A stretch of DNA of 64,000 nucleotides from Anniella stebbinsi (lineage: Eukaryota > Chordata > Lepidosauria > Squamata > Anniellidae). A program made the translations under genes and the position numbers. This document shows positions 23,216-36,199 of the stretch, piece after piece. Positions within the stretch are counted from its first letter, which is position 1, and each line of letters begins with the position of its first letter. The stretch is from positions 90,597,263-90,661,262 of the forward strand of contig JARDYH010000007.1 of the NCBI GenBank assembly GCA_029215795.1, in the 5' to 3' direction. The notes under the pieces are model-generated. The model was given only the letters and a program-made list of their open reading frames with translations. It had not been told where the DNA came from and made no database searches.

Positions 23216-23810
23216 AGGAAAAAATGTGTTAAAGTCTCCCCCTCTTCCCCCACTGTATTACTCTGCTTATGCAATGCTTCACCTCTTAATATTATGGGGG
23301 AGGGGGTGTTGAGCTTATTAGGGAATCAATCACCTGAGTCCATCTTCAGCTTCCTGACAATAGTGACATACTAATTGGAAATCCCCAACGGTTTGGATGA
23401 CTACCGGCCATTAAGATTAAACTAAGAATCAATAATCATTACTCACTTGTGGAAGTTCAATATCCATTCTAAATTAAGTGCTCCAGAGGAAGGGAGGGAG
23501 GGAGAGAGAGAGAGAGAGAGATCAGAGCATCGGGCTAGCGAGAGAGAGAAAAGATCAAACACCTTTGAGCCAAACATGAATCCTTGAAGCATAAGATTTC
23601 TTGGATTGAAGATATATTTCAGCAATAAACTACAAGCTGGTTGCCTGGGATTTGAGGCTGGATGAAGAAATATTTTTTTGTGGGGGTGAGCAGTTATTTT
23701 AGGCCTGAAATATAATTTTCCGGGACAAATATTCAAACTCATGGCAATTGCAGCCTTCCAGTCAAAAAAAAAAAAAAAACACGTAATCTATCAATGGAGG
23801 TATTAAACTG

Positions 23811-23853
<43 letters not shown>

Positions 23854-24630
23854 TGTTTTACAGTAATGTTGTGCACTGGGGCTATATATTTGAATGATGT
23901 CTGCCTCTTTTCCTGCTCCATCATTTGTCCCTTCTTAACTGGGGCCGGGGTGGACATCTTAGCCTCAATGAGGAACACACATCCTTTGAACCAGAATCAT
24001 TAGGATATTTCCACTGCTCATGGGTTGCATGTGCCTAGGGATGTCGTGGTCACCCACCTGGGCCCAGGAGTCTGATGGGAGCCAATGACGCCTGCAGGTC
24101 TGGTGCCTGTGCAGCCCAACAAGTGCCCATCAGCCGTCTGCTGCTGTCCGGAGCCTCCATTGTGTGCATAAAGGAGACTCCAGACAAGGGGGGGACAGCT
24201 GTCGGATGCTTGCTGGACACTCATGAGCCACATAAAATGTTCATGAGGCGCCACGAGGGGAAGCGGTATGGAGAGTCTCTAATAAAACAGACCCAGGTGA
24301 GTTTCCCCATCCCTACATGTGCCTGAGTTGAATGGCCGGTGTTCAACCAGCCCCAAACACCCTATTCAGGAAGGAGAATGGGACTTTTGGGGCTGCTTAA
24401 GGATGTGTAAAAACATCCTGAGAAATTTCTCTTGTCTCTTCTATCTATTTGACTTCCTTCATCCCTCAGAGACTTCAGCTGTGAGAGGAACCTCATTATT
24501 GTTATTATTCTTATTATTGACATTTTAAAAACATTTTAATAATACAGCTGGTTTCCTTATATTTTTAAATTCTGTATATTTTTATTTATATATTTTTTAA
24601 AAAATCCTACATGTTTTAATTTTGTAAAGC
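23216..24630. other. Intronic sequence with microsatellites, otherwise unrecognised
   Basis: A (GA)n run lies at about 23498-23523, poly-A at 23765-23779, and (ATT)n at about 23813-23853. The rest shows nothing I can name. Confidence 0.5.
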
Positions 24631-24689
24631 CACCTTGAATAATAATAAGAATAAGAATAAGAATAAGAATAAGAACAATAATACAGGAT

Positions 24690-25426
24690 CAAGTTATATA
24701 CAAGTTATACAGGCTATACAGGATCAAGTTATAGCCAGCAAGAACTACCAAACATACATCATAAAAGATAATGGTGTAACAACAGACCTATGCAGAAAAT
24801 GCCATCAAGTCCAAGAAACAATAGACCACATAACAGGAGGATGTACAATTCTGGCAGGAATGGACTATATGGACAGACACAATGCAGCTGTAAAAGTAAT
24901 TCAACAACTGACCATCAAATTCAACCTTACCAAACAATCTACACCATACGCTACATACTGACCCGAAACAATCTTGGAAAATGCAGATCATAAAATATAC
25001 TGGGACAGAAGAATTCATACCAACAAGACAATACCCTGCAACTGACCAGACATAACATTCATAGACAAAAAAGAAAAACATACCTCTTTGACATATCAAT
25101 ACCGAATCACAAAAATGATGTCGAAAAGGAAGAAAAAAGAGAGAAAAATAGACACCACTGGCCATGGAAGTCAAAGAACTATGGTAACAGGAAAAGTTCA
25201 CAATTATTCCATTAGTCACATCAGTCACTGGCATCACATCAAAAACCTATAAAGAAAGCCTTCAGAAGCTGGGCCTACCAAAATACATCCATACCAACAT
25301 CCAGAAAACAGTCATTCTTAAAACATGCTCAATTGTCAGGAATTTTCTGAATCTGTAAAAGACAGCATGACTTGGCAAAGCCCGTCATGTCCGTCTAGAA
25401 AAACCGCCACGAGCGAGAAAGAGATG

Positions 25427-25457
<31 letters not shown>
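24690..25457 (+). mobile_element. R4/Dong-type LINE 3' end with CCHC and restriction-like endonuclease remnants
   Basis: The frame from 24635 reads LCRKCHQVQETIDHITGGC, a C-X2-C-X8-H-X4-C zinc knuckle at about 24790-24846. It continues to NADHKIYWDRRIH and PDITFIDKKEK, the PD...D core of the restriction-like endonuclease found C-terminal to RT in R2/R4-type LINEs. Two in-frame TGA codons (after ATY near 24960 and before PD at 25043) break it. The copy ends in an (ATC)n tail at about 25428-25457, preceded by RKTATSEKEMN. R4/Dong is my best clade call; the zinc knuckle plus PD-D layout is directly visible. Confidence 0.8.
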
Positions 25458-25643
25458 TCTGGATGTCTTTCCAACATTGCTTTAGGCAAATATCCAGTGA
25501 CAGCCCAATGATGTGAATTTCCTGGTCCCTTCCCTTTTGAAAAGAATGGCTCCATGTATTGAAACACTTTTGCATTCCCTGCAAACTCTTTACACACTTT
25601 CATACACACAGGTACACAAATGTGCTATGAATTTTGCATTAGG

Positions 25644-25875
25644 CTATTTATTTATTTATTACATTCATATCCCACCTTTTTTTCCTCCAAGGAACCCAAG
25701 GTGGTGTACACAATCCTCCTCCTCTCCATTTTATCCTCACAACAACAACTTGTGAAGTAGGTTGGGCTGAGAGTGTCTGCGACTGGCCCAAAGTCACCCA
25801 GTGATCTTCCATGACCGAGTGGGGACTAGAACCCAGATCTCCAGATTCCCAGTCTGGCACTCTAGCCACTACATT
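25644..25875 (-). mobile_element. tRNA-derived SINE, minus strand
   Basis: On the minus strand it reads GTAGTGGCTAGAGTGCCAGAC (box A region), then GGGTTCTAGTCCCCACTCGG (box B), CACTGGGTGACTTTGGGCCAG, GTTGTGAGGATAAAATGG, and ends GGGATATGAATG plus a TAAATAAA tail. This is the common tRNA-derived SINE pattern of squamates. Confidence 0.88.
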
Positions 25876-26680
25876 ACTTTGGCTATGTTCTCATGGCACG
25901 TCTATTCTGCCCCATGAATAGGCTGGGGCATACAATTGAAGAGATGGTCGAGATGGAGGACAGGCTGAGGTCAACTTGGAGCCAAGAAGGTCTGATGAGA
26001 AGTAGAAGCCCAAAAGACCATTATGGCTATGCTCTGGAGAGATGCTGACAAGGGATGGGAAATGTTCTGATTCTGCATCTCTTTAGATGTAGGGAGGTCT
26101 GCCAAGACCTCTCCCTGGTTTTTAAACAGGCTCTGAAAATGTAATTATTTATGAACGCTCTTTATCACTGATCTTTTCTTGTTTTCTGTGGATATGCATT
26201 GGCATGGTTTGTTGTCTGGCTGGTTTTTGTTCTTATGGTTGACATTTCATGCAGATGTCAAAGAGAGAAAAGGAGTGTATATCCTAACCCACCCACCCCC
26301 ACTTTCTTTCTCTTAAGATGGTCACCTCCCCACACTGTTCTCACTCTTTCTGTCTTGAGATTCTTAAGGGAGAAAAAGAGAGAGGAACAGTCAAGGATGG
26401 TGATCATCTTAACAGAGAAACAGAGAGAGGAGGGAAGGTTGTGGCCCCACTCAATGCTGGCATGGAGCCCACAAGGGATTATCACCAAAGAAATGTGGCC
26501 AGAGGACCCAGGACCTATTGCCTAGAATCTGTCACTTACTACGATCCCATAGTAGAGCAATCAGGATGACCCCAGACATCTCTGCCTCTTTAGAATTACA
26601 TAACTGGACAGATGAGCACAAACCAAACACAGCCCACCAACCATGAACTGTGACTTCTTAATTCCCCCCCTGCCCCTTGT
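25876..26680. other. Intronic sequence, no recognised element
   Basis: Open frames between 26199 and 26569 overlap on both strands and have no motif. Confidence 0.4.
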
Positions 26681-26686
26681 TATGAC

Positions 26687-27155
26687 TGGGCACCACACTA
26701 CAAGAAGGATGCAGACAAACTGGGGGGGCACTAAGGATGACCAGGGATCTGGAAACAGCCCTATGAGGAGAGATTGAAAGAACTGGGCACGGTTAGCCTG
26801 GAGAAGAGAAGATTGAAGGGAGACATGATAGTACTCTTCTAATACTCGAAAGGTTTTTCACACAGAGGAGGGCCAGGATCTCTTCTCCATCATCCCAGAG
26901 TCCAGGATGTGGAATAATGGGCTCAAGTTACAGGAAGCCAGATTCCAGCTGGACATCAGGAAAAACTTTCTGACTGTTAGAGCAGTACGACAATGGAACC
27001 AATGACCTAGGGAGGTGGTGGGCTCTCCCACACTAGAGGCCTTCAAGAGGCAGCTGGACAGCCATCTGTCAGGGATGCTTTAAGGTGGATTCCTGCATTG
27101 AGCAGGGGCTTGGATTATAGGCCCCTTCCAACTCTACTATTCTATGATTCTATGA
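26687..27155 (+). mobile_element. CR1 LINE 3' end
   Basis: Contains GGGCACCACACTACAAGAAGG, TTAGCCTGGAGAAGAGAAGA, CAGCTGGACATCAGGAAAAA and the terminal CTATGATTCTATGA. It is collinear with the CR1 copy at 11520-12006 but carries separate changes. Confidence 0.92.
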
Positions 27156-27322
27156 TACACTTTCAGATAAGCAGCGAAAAAACAAGATGCTCTTTGATCC
27201 ACTAATGGATCACCATATATGCTTTGTGTTCTTTCATTTTCTTGGGTTACAAGTTGTGCAGGTCTAGACTAGAGACTCTGGATCCACCCTCTCTCAAGAA
27301 GGCAATGGTGTCTACTATTTCA

Positions 27323-27324
<2 letters not shown>

Positions 27325-27365
<41 letters not shown>
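27325..27365. repeat. (AT)n microsatellite
   Basis: Pure TA run of about 40 bp, the source of the Tyr-Ile repeat in an overlapping frame. Confidence 0.95.
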
Positions 27366-27367
<2 letters not shown>

Positions 27368-28436
27368 GGTGAACTGAGTTCTCCAAGAGTCAGTCATGTT
27401 GTAGTCAAAATGGTACAAGAAGAGGGAGGTACCAGCATGCTTGGGCGGGCATCCAAGGGTTGAAGAAGTACAAAAAAAAACTCAGGATGGAGGAACCAAA
27501 GGGAACAAACCCTCCCCCCCAAAAAGCAAACATCCTGTTGAATACTTAGCATATTCATCACCTATGAAAGGTTAATTGGTTGTTTGTAGTGGGGCACAGA
27601 CAATTGGGGGGGAATTGCATGATGACATGTTCTGGAAGGTGATGTGGCTGGAACACTGAACAGTAACACTTATCCCTGAAAGATGCTGATGTGGGTCCCA
27701 CTCATTATTTATCTTTTTCCAAATTATTTGCTGTTTTGCATCCAGTGTATGGCAGTGGTACAGAATGGTTCCCTTGCTCCTGTTTTCGTCTGTTTACATT
27801 CTTATCTCGGCGCACACGTGGTTTGTTTATTCACTGACCCTATGGTAAATAAATTGCAACAAATGTTGTGCAAGTGGGGGGGGGGAGCCATTAAAAAAAT
27901 GCAGAGTGTGTGAACAGATTAGAAACTAAAGTGTTAAGCAGACACACCCGCTGTCTCGTCACACAACTAAGTATTCTGGCTTCAGTTTCCCAACATATAT
28001 GGATTTCAAAGCAGATCAATAGATGGCAGCCACCACTACAAATATTCCTTAGCCACCCTTTATTAATTTCTCCCCCTGGGGCTGCTTAATATGGAGTTCT
28101 GAAATCAGCACAGATGCATGTCCACTGGATATTGCTTTCTGAGCAATTAGACTAATTAAAAGGCAAGTTCTTCTGTTATTATTCTCATATTCCACCACCA
28201 CCCCCAAGCCACATCCCGTTAATGAAGCCCCATTTACACAGAATCAGTTCCAGTGGTGGAGGCAATGTAATGCCTTAAAGTCTCTTTATGTCTTAGTGGG
28301 GGCAGGGGCGGGGGTGGAATGTAGACTTGCATTGTGACATGAAAATGGTAAAGAAGAACAGGAGGAACAATATTTACTGATTCTTTTTGTTTTTTCCCTT
28401 CTTAAAAAAATAACAAGGAGGGAAGGAATGACCACG
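27366..28436. other. Intronic sequence; homeobox-like AT motif near 28145
   Basis: AGCAATTAGACTAATTAAAA at about 28142 contains paired TAAT cores. This could be part of a conserved non-coding element, but conservation cannot be seen here. Otherwise no known element. Confidence 0.3.
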
Positions 28437-28560
28437 TTTGCCTTCCCCAACCTGGTGCCCTCCAGATGTTTTGGGCTACAACTCCCAGGATTTCTGAGCA
28501 TTGTCCATGCTTGCTGGGGCTGATGGATGATGTGATTCAACACATCTGATGTTGTGACAT
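28437..28560. mobile_element. Dispersed repeat, CCTTCCCCAACCTGGTGCCC type
   Basis: Left end GCCTTCCCCAACCTGGTGCC, then CTCCAGATGTTTTGGGCTAC, ACTCCCAGGATTTC and TGCTGGGGCTGATGGATGAT. Same family as 13398; the right arm is truncated. Confidence 0.8.
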
Positions 28561-29037
28561 TATGGGGCATATTCATTTGTCATCTGGCTGGCCCAGACTT
28601 AGGCTAGTCGTTACTTTACTGGGACTGCTCCAGGTAGGGCTAAATGACGATGCAACCCATGGTCTGTCCCATGACCTAGAACTCCTCAAGGGCAAGAGGC
28701 AGGTTGGCTGTTTTGGGAACACCAGGGAAGGGAGATGGGCCACCCCAGGACCCCTGATGCTATTTCTGCTTATCTACAATCGGACATCAAAGATCAGGAA
28801 AAAGCAGAGCTGGCCCTAGGATAAATATACCCCGGGTGAGGATTGCCATTGGATTCTCTCTTTGGATGAGAGGCCTCTGTTATCCCACTGCACACTAAAT
28901 GTGCAACACGCAGAGCCCGGCACTCTCCTGTCAGATGGCATTTATGTGGCACCTTTTCCCCACGAACATCAAAGAGTGGTTTACAGCTACCCGTGGGAGC
29001 ACCATCAGCAAGCTGTGTGGGTAACGTGATCACTGGA

Positions 29038-29220
29038 TTTCATAAGAACGTGTGCTGAGTCCGGCCATTGGTCCATCAAGCCCCGTGCTGGCGACACTGA
29101 CCGGCAGCAGCTCTCCAGGATTTCAGGCAGGTGTTCCCCCCCCCCCCCAGTCCTAACTGGAGTTGCCAGGCAGGGCCAAGAAGTGCCTTTGGTGCCCCCC
29201 CCCCCAGACAGTTTTACAGA
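29038..29220 (+). repeat. Degraded copy of the 9487-type repeat
   Basis: CATAAGAACGTGTGCTGAGTC, CCATTGGTCCATCAAGCC and GACCGGCAGCAGCTCTCCA match the repeat at 9487. Two poly-C tracts follow. Confidence 0.65.
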
Positions 29221-31250
29221 GGATTGATGGGGCCTGGTGCAGGTGTGATGTCCATCGAGAACAACATGGCTCAAAACCTTGATCTCTCAGCCACTGGGCT
29301 ACAGTTTGCAGGAGCCAAAGTTCGAAAAGCCACATGCTGAGCAGTGACAGGGGGCACACGACGCGACACGGCAGGACTCTCCCAGATTCTACTCGTCACA
29401 TTTCTTTTTGTTCAGTTTTGTAGCAGTGCCTATCTTTTGGCAAGCATTCTTTCTGTTAAAATATCCACTGTTTTTATCTTTTAACAATAATAAAAGGAAA
29501 GTTATAAATAAAAAGGGATCTTGCTGACCTCTTACAGCTCATGTATTTGTTCTTATTTATGTAGTGCTTCCAGTGCAGGCAGTCTTTGAAGTGCTCAGTC
29601 CGCAGCCACGTTACTGCGTTTCACTGATTTTGACCCAGTGCAAATGACATCAGAGTGGACATGAAAAGCGAAACATACTTTAAAGCTGATTGAAGGAAGA
29701 TCGTTTTTGAAGAAACAACCTGCAGAACTTTGAAAGGAAGGTTACGGACCCCTCCTTTTTGACACCCTTGCTGGCTGCAGACAGTACCTTCAAATAGTCC
29801 AGCCTCCGAGCTCAGCTGGATGACCCTCTCAGCTCAGCTTGACACCCTCCCCTCGTTAGTTCGGTGCCCTGGTCAGCCACTCAGCTCGCCCACCCCTAAG
29901 GCCAGCCCTAGGGAAAGGATTCCCTTGGCATATCACCAATCCCTGATGATGAAAGATAAGGGAAAGGAAGTGTCATGGCAGAGGGAGAGGCAGGGGAGTC
30001 TGGTGGGCTGCTGTGAGGAATAGCTTGGTGGCCCTTTCTTTCCATCTCTGGGTTGAAGTATGAAGGGGCAGGGGTCTTCTGCATTTACGTAGGCTCCTCC
30101 ACAGAATTGGAATCCCTGCACAATGAGAGCTCTTGATCACATGGAGGAGGAGCCTGCAGCCGGATGTAGGTCTTCTAATGAATTAAAGTCAGAGGGGCGG
30201 GGAGGGGGATATTGAAGGCGGGGCAGTGATACGGCCAGTCCTAAGAGGCATAGCGCGTCTCCCCCTTCACCTTTTAGCCCTCTATGTGGCGGTTTAACTA
30301 CTGAATTGGGCCGTTATCTCAGGTGTCCTCTTAATGAATTATGTTGGTGATTGGAGTCTGGTTGCATATTGATTTAGGGCTTTGTTCTTGTGAAACAGAG
30401 CTGAAAGCACAGTCTCTTCAAGGGCAGAATATATGGGGTTTCTTGTCATTATCATCTTCTTTTTTTCACCCTATTCTTGCAAAGCTGAATTGGTCTTAGA
30501 ATACAAATGGCATATAACTAATGTGACACTGTCTCCAATAAAATGTCTGAAATGGACTTTGGTAAAAAGTAATTGGATTCTGTAATAGCTCTTATCATGT
30601 TAATGTTGTTTGCACTGTTCCACTTAAGGCCATTCATTTTGCTCTCATATACCCCAATTTTCAAGGGCGCTTGTGACTATTAGGTAAACATTTGTTTCTA
30701 ACGGAATCCGTGATGACTTGGTCAATATTTTCCTTTATTATTAATTCCCCCCACACACACACACACATTTCCCCTTGAAATTAAATTTTTTGAAAAGGTA
30801 AAATACTGAATAGATTTATGTCTAAAAAGTAGCATGGTTTCCTATTTAATTGGATTGCTAACAGGATGTTTCATATGGTATGGAAATTCCACCGCCACAT
30901 CACTGCTCTCAAAATGATCCACTTGAGAAGGTCTGGTTTCTCTTTTTTATTTTTTCCATTGCTCAGTTGTTTAAGAGCAACCTGAACTCGATTGATCAAA
31001 GTAACTGCCTTTGAGAACGGTGCTGCTGTGAGCAGTTCATTCTTGCAGTTCAGGATTGGATTCAGGTGCTGCCTTTCCTTCACATATAAATGCCTTTGTC
31101 CATTTGAAAATAAATTAAAAATGGCATGGCTCCTGACCAGCAGGTTGAGAGCATTCTTCCTTACATGTCAATATATATAGGATTGGATGGGGTGGGGTGG
31201 GTCAGGAGGGTATGCAGTATTTGTTCTGATGTTTTTACTTGAGGTCTGAA
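29221..31250. other. Intronic sequence, AT-rich and apparently single-copy
   Basis: 30300-30900 is AT-rich with no repeat I recognise. Candidate conserved non-coding DNA, not testable from one sequence. A short (CA)n lies near 30752. Confidence 0.35.
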
Positions 31251-31256
31251 CTCTAA

Positions 31257-31458
31257 GGGCTTTTTCAGATGACACACTTAGCCATGGTTAGACCACTAAC
31301 CCTTTTACAGCAAATGTTTAAACCATGATTATGTGACCACCATGGTTAGAAATTGTTCACATGGCATGCTAGGTCATCGTTCACATGATGCACAAAGCCA
31401 TGATGTTTAGCTCAACATGCTTAACCACTGGGGCTTAGTATGTCAACTGAACAGGGTC
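31257..31458. mobile_element. Harbinger-like MITE with TAA target duplication
   Basis: The ends are GGGCTTTTTCAGATGACAC and GTCAACTGAACAGGGTC, flanked by TAA at 31254-31256 and 31459-31461. The interior has CCATGGTTAGACC and mirrored AACCATG/CATGGTT words. A 3-bp TAA duplication fits PIF/Harbinger. Related palindromes lie at 53583 and, more distantly, at 59222. Confidence 0.75.
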
Positions 31459-32125
31459 TAAGTTGTGATTAACCTGCAATTTTAAGGACACAACCCAATG
31501 CTAGAGTTTTTGTGAGCATGCAATTGGGTCTGGGAGGCCAATGAACCCCCCCTGCAGCCGCCCCCCCGGACTCAATCGAGCACCACCAGTCACGAGTGTG
31601 GACTACCGTCGAGTGCTCGCGAGGCCTCAGCATGTGCCCGGTAACCACTCACAGCTGTTCACGGAATCACACACTTCCCCCTTCCATGTTAATGGCGGCC
31701 GCCATTGGCGCAAACTGGGTAGATGTGCAGTTACTGGAGTACCTTTACTCTCATGTCAATGGGGCCTTTAAGCTCCCCCCCCCCGGTGCAGGGGAGGGAG
31801 AGAAATGTGTGATTTCCTGCCATTAATGACAAAGGAGATGTGCATGACTTCTATGTGCGCATGGGTAGCTGCCATGCTCTCACTGGGCCAAGCCAGGCCT
31901 CAGAAGAGGCTTCTGTGGCTTGAGAGCACTCACAGATAGTAGCAGCGATGGGGCGAGCACCCCCACCCATGCACCCAAGTCTGGCACAGGTGAATTTGCA
32001 CACACACACACACCCATCATGTTCAAACAGAAAAAAGGCCCACAACTTCCAGCATGCCCTAGCCAGCATGCTGGGGGGTTGTAAGACTTTTTTTCTGACT
32101 AAGGATTGCGCTCTGGATTGTGCTC
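31459..32125. other. Intronic sequence, no recognised element
   Basis: Contains short poly-C runs and a (CA)n run at about 31997-32012. Nothing else recognised. Confidence 0.4.
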
Positions 32126-32128
32126 TAA

Positions 32129-32247
32129 GAGCCTTTCTACACTACTGCTTTAAAACGGTTTATAACAGTTTTGAACTGGTCAATAACGGTTATTAACCAG
32201 TTTAAAACTGTTATAAAACGTTTTAAAACAGTAGTGTAGATAGGCTC
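32129..32247. mobile_element. 119-bp Harbinger-like MITE, near-perfect palindrome
   Basis: Starts GAGCCTTTCTACACTACTG, ends CAGTAGTGTAGATAGGCTC, with TAA on both sides (32126-32128 and 32248-32250). The interior AAAACGGTTTATAACAGTTT is mirrored by AAACTGTTATAAAACGTTTT. The central loop is only a few bases. Confidence 0.88.
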
Positions 32248-32289
32248 TAAGTTGCTCTAGATGTTAGCCTATTATGTTAATTTTATTTC

Positions 32290-32775
32290 TAAACTGCCTA
32301 TTAGCTATCGAGCCACATACAAGGTTGTGTTATTATCCTATAAAACCCTAAAGAACTTGGGACCAGGATATCTGACCGCTTTCTCTTATATGTAGCCAGA
32401 TGACATTTAAGATCTTCAGAGGAGGTCTTGCTGGTCATTCCAAGACAAAAGGAATGGTGCCATGAAGAAAGCCAGGGGCGGCCTTCTCTGTAGTAGCACC
32501 CGCCCTCTGGAGAACTCTCCTCCATGCAGTCCGGGAGGCAGAAAATGTAGCATCTTTCAAATGCTTCCTAAAAGCGCACCTTTTCACTGAGGCTTTCCTG
32601 GGCAGTAAGGAATTAATCACATCACTCCATCTTACTGCTCCTTAAAAGGTTTTTACTGCAGTTGTTTTAATGTTGTGCTTTTAATATTATGTCGAAATGT
32701 ACGTTAATACTGTGAATCGCTGAGGGATTTAAATATATTCAACACTGTACAAAACCCCACAAATAAACAAACACA
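32290..32775 (+). mobile_element. L2-like LINE 3' end
   Basis: Translates in pieces to YKVVLLSYKTLKNLGPGYLT, matching the family's YKVLVITFKALHGLGPGYL at 52570. Later parts include CATCTTTCAAATGCTTCCTAAAAG ... CTTTTCACTGAGGCTTTCCT in shorter blocks. The 3' tail is TATTCAACACTGTACAAAAC with AAATAAACAAACA. Confidence 0.75.
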
Positions 32776-32983
32776 TTGTTAAATTATGTCAAGCCATTTC
32801 TGACATTTCTGTGTAGAAAAGGATATAACCCGCTGGGGAAAAAATGATAATGATGGTGACAGAAGATGATCATGATGTTAGATTTTACACTACCCTGAAT
32901 GTCTTGGACTGATGGGCAGTTTATACATTCACTAAAACAAACACATATGTAAGAGAAGATCCCATTTTCTGAGTGTCAGGTAA

Positions 32984-33940
32984 TAGGGGTGTGCAGAGGC
33001 GGCTCTGCTCTGCTTTGAAATTCGAAGCAGAGTTCTGTTGAGGGGCTTTTCTGCTCTGATTTTCGAAGAGGTTCCCTCGCTCTGCTTTGGCAGATTAACT
33101 AATGGAGCTCCACTCCATTTTGGGATAACCGTTCCATTAGAGTCTATGGAAATTAACAAAAATGCCTACATCTCCATCATTTTTTTAAGATAAAGAGAAG
33201 AAACTTGGCACCATGATAGCTCTTAAGTAGGGATTTCGCCATGCCAAGTTTGAAGCAGATCTGTTCCTCCCTTGATTTTTAGGACTTTTAAAATTCCCCC
33301 GTAAACCGTTCCCCCATACACACACACACACACACATGCCACACCCTATCCCCATAGCTTCCTAAAACAATGAAAAGACAGAAGTGAAAAGAAAAAAGAG
33401 AGCGAGAGAGAGAGAAATAGACATCAGTGGCATCTTTGGGGGGGGTTAAAAATTAAAAGGGGAGCTTGAAAGAAAAGCCAGTCATGTGCATAGATTTCTA
33501 AACCTTATTTTGGAGGGGTCATTTGTAGGGAGAAAACTGAGGTGCAACTGGACAAATAAGAGCACCCTTTTAGATAATGGATTTTTCTTCAATTTTTTTT
33601 TTAAAAAAAAATCTAAAAATCAACTGATGAACGAATCCGCTTCAACCTTGGCATGTCTAAAGCCCTACTTAAGCGCTATCATGGTGCCAAGTTTCAACTC
33701 TTTATCTTTAAAACTGATGGAGATGTCAGCATTTTTGTTAATTTCCATAAACTATAATGGAATGGTTATCTGAAAATGGAGCAGAGCTCCAACAGGGCTC
33801 CTCTCTGCTCTGCGGGTATTCAACATTTTTTAAATCATCCCCACTCTGCTCCAAAAGCTGAAAGCTTTATCAAAGCTCCGCCGAAACCTCGAATTTTCAG
33901 GATGGTGCAGAGCTCTATCAGTTAGCTCTCTAAAGCAGAG
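32984..33940. mobile_element. Fold-back hAT-like element with GCAGAGC subterminal repeats
   Basis: The left end TAGGGGTGTGCAGAGG is followed by many CTCTGCT / GCAGAGC words to about 33100. The right arm mirrors them, with TGGAGCAGAGCTCC and CTCTCTGCTCTGCGG at about 33775-33830. Between them, a CTACATCTCCATCATTTTTT...AGAAACTTGGCACCATGATA monomer on the left is inverted on the right (TATCATGGTGCCAAGTTTC). The right terminal TGCACACCCCTA is missing or diverged; the end is approximate. A (CA)n and poly-T lie in the middle. Confidence 0.8.
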
Positions 33941-34302
33941 GAGCAGGCCCAATAAAAAGGTGGTAACCTCAGCTCTTAGATAAGCCTAGTAGAATGCATG
34001 GATGTTCACTTCTTCGTCAAAAAAGAAACATGAATAAAGAAATGACATTTATGGCAGATTTTGAATAACAGAATTACATTTATGGAGCAGTAGTAAAAGG
34101 GTTTTTTTTCCTGCAGTCAAGCCATCTTGTCCCTAGAATTCCAGGTTTCAAGAGCTCAGCAACCTTGGGCATTGCTGCCAGGACTGGGCTGCAAGAGCTG
34201 AACCGAAGGTTCTGAAATGAGAACTTTGGACACAAATTTGGAGGAGAGGTTGTTGGTGAAAGGCAGTGAAAAAGCCACCTGCAGTATTTTAGCAACCAAG
34301 GA

Positions 34303-34623
34303 TAGGGTGACCAGATAAAATCCAGGTCAGGGCTCCTGTAACTTTAACTGTTGTAGAGAAAAGGGAATTTCAGCCAGTGTCATTTGTATGCAATTAGTTC
34401 CTGGTGAAATTCCCTCTTCATCACAACAGTTAAAGGTGCATGGGCCCTGCCTTCTTTTGTATATGGTCACTCTAGTATAGCGCATGCACCTTTAACTGTT
34501 GTGATGAAGACGGAATATCACCAGGAACTAATTGTATACAAATGACACTGGCTGAAATTCCCTTTTTTTCTACCACTGTTAAAGTTACAGGAGCCCTGAC
34601 CTGGATTTTATCTGGTCAGCCTA
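34303..34623. mobile_element. Palindromic hAT-like MITE, copy 5, B-type ends
   Basis: Starts TAGGGTGACCAGATAAAATC and ends GATTTTATCTGGTCAGCCTA. Interior as in the other copies (GTTCCTGGTGAAATTCCCTC and its mirror). The terminal 30 bases differ from copies 1-4 on both sides in a matching way. No clear TSD (ACCAAGGA left, ACAACTTT right). Confidence 0.88.

Positions 34624-36199
<1,576 letters not shown>

Noticed and set aside
23794..24003. Poly-Ile membrane peptide
   Set aside because: The hydrophobic run is an (ATT)n microsatellite.
25325..25516. Poly-His protein
   Set aside because: The His run is the (ATC)n tail of the R4-type LINE.
25790..25870. Functional tRNA gene
   Set aside because: Box A and B are present but the sequence continues into a SINE body and tail; no clover-leaf with intact acceptor stem.
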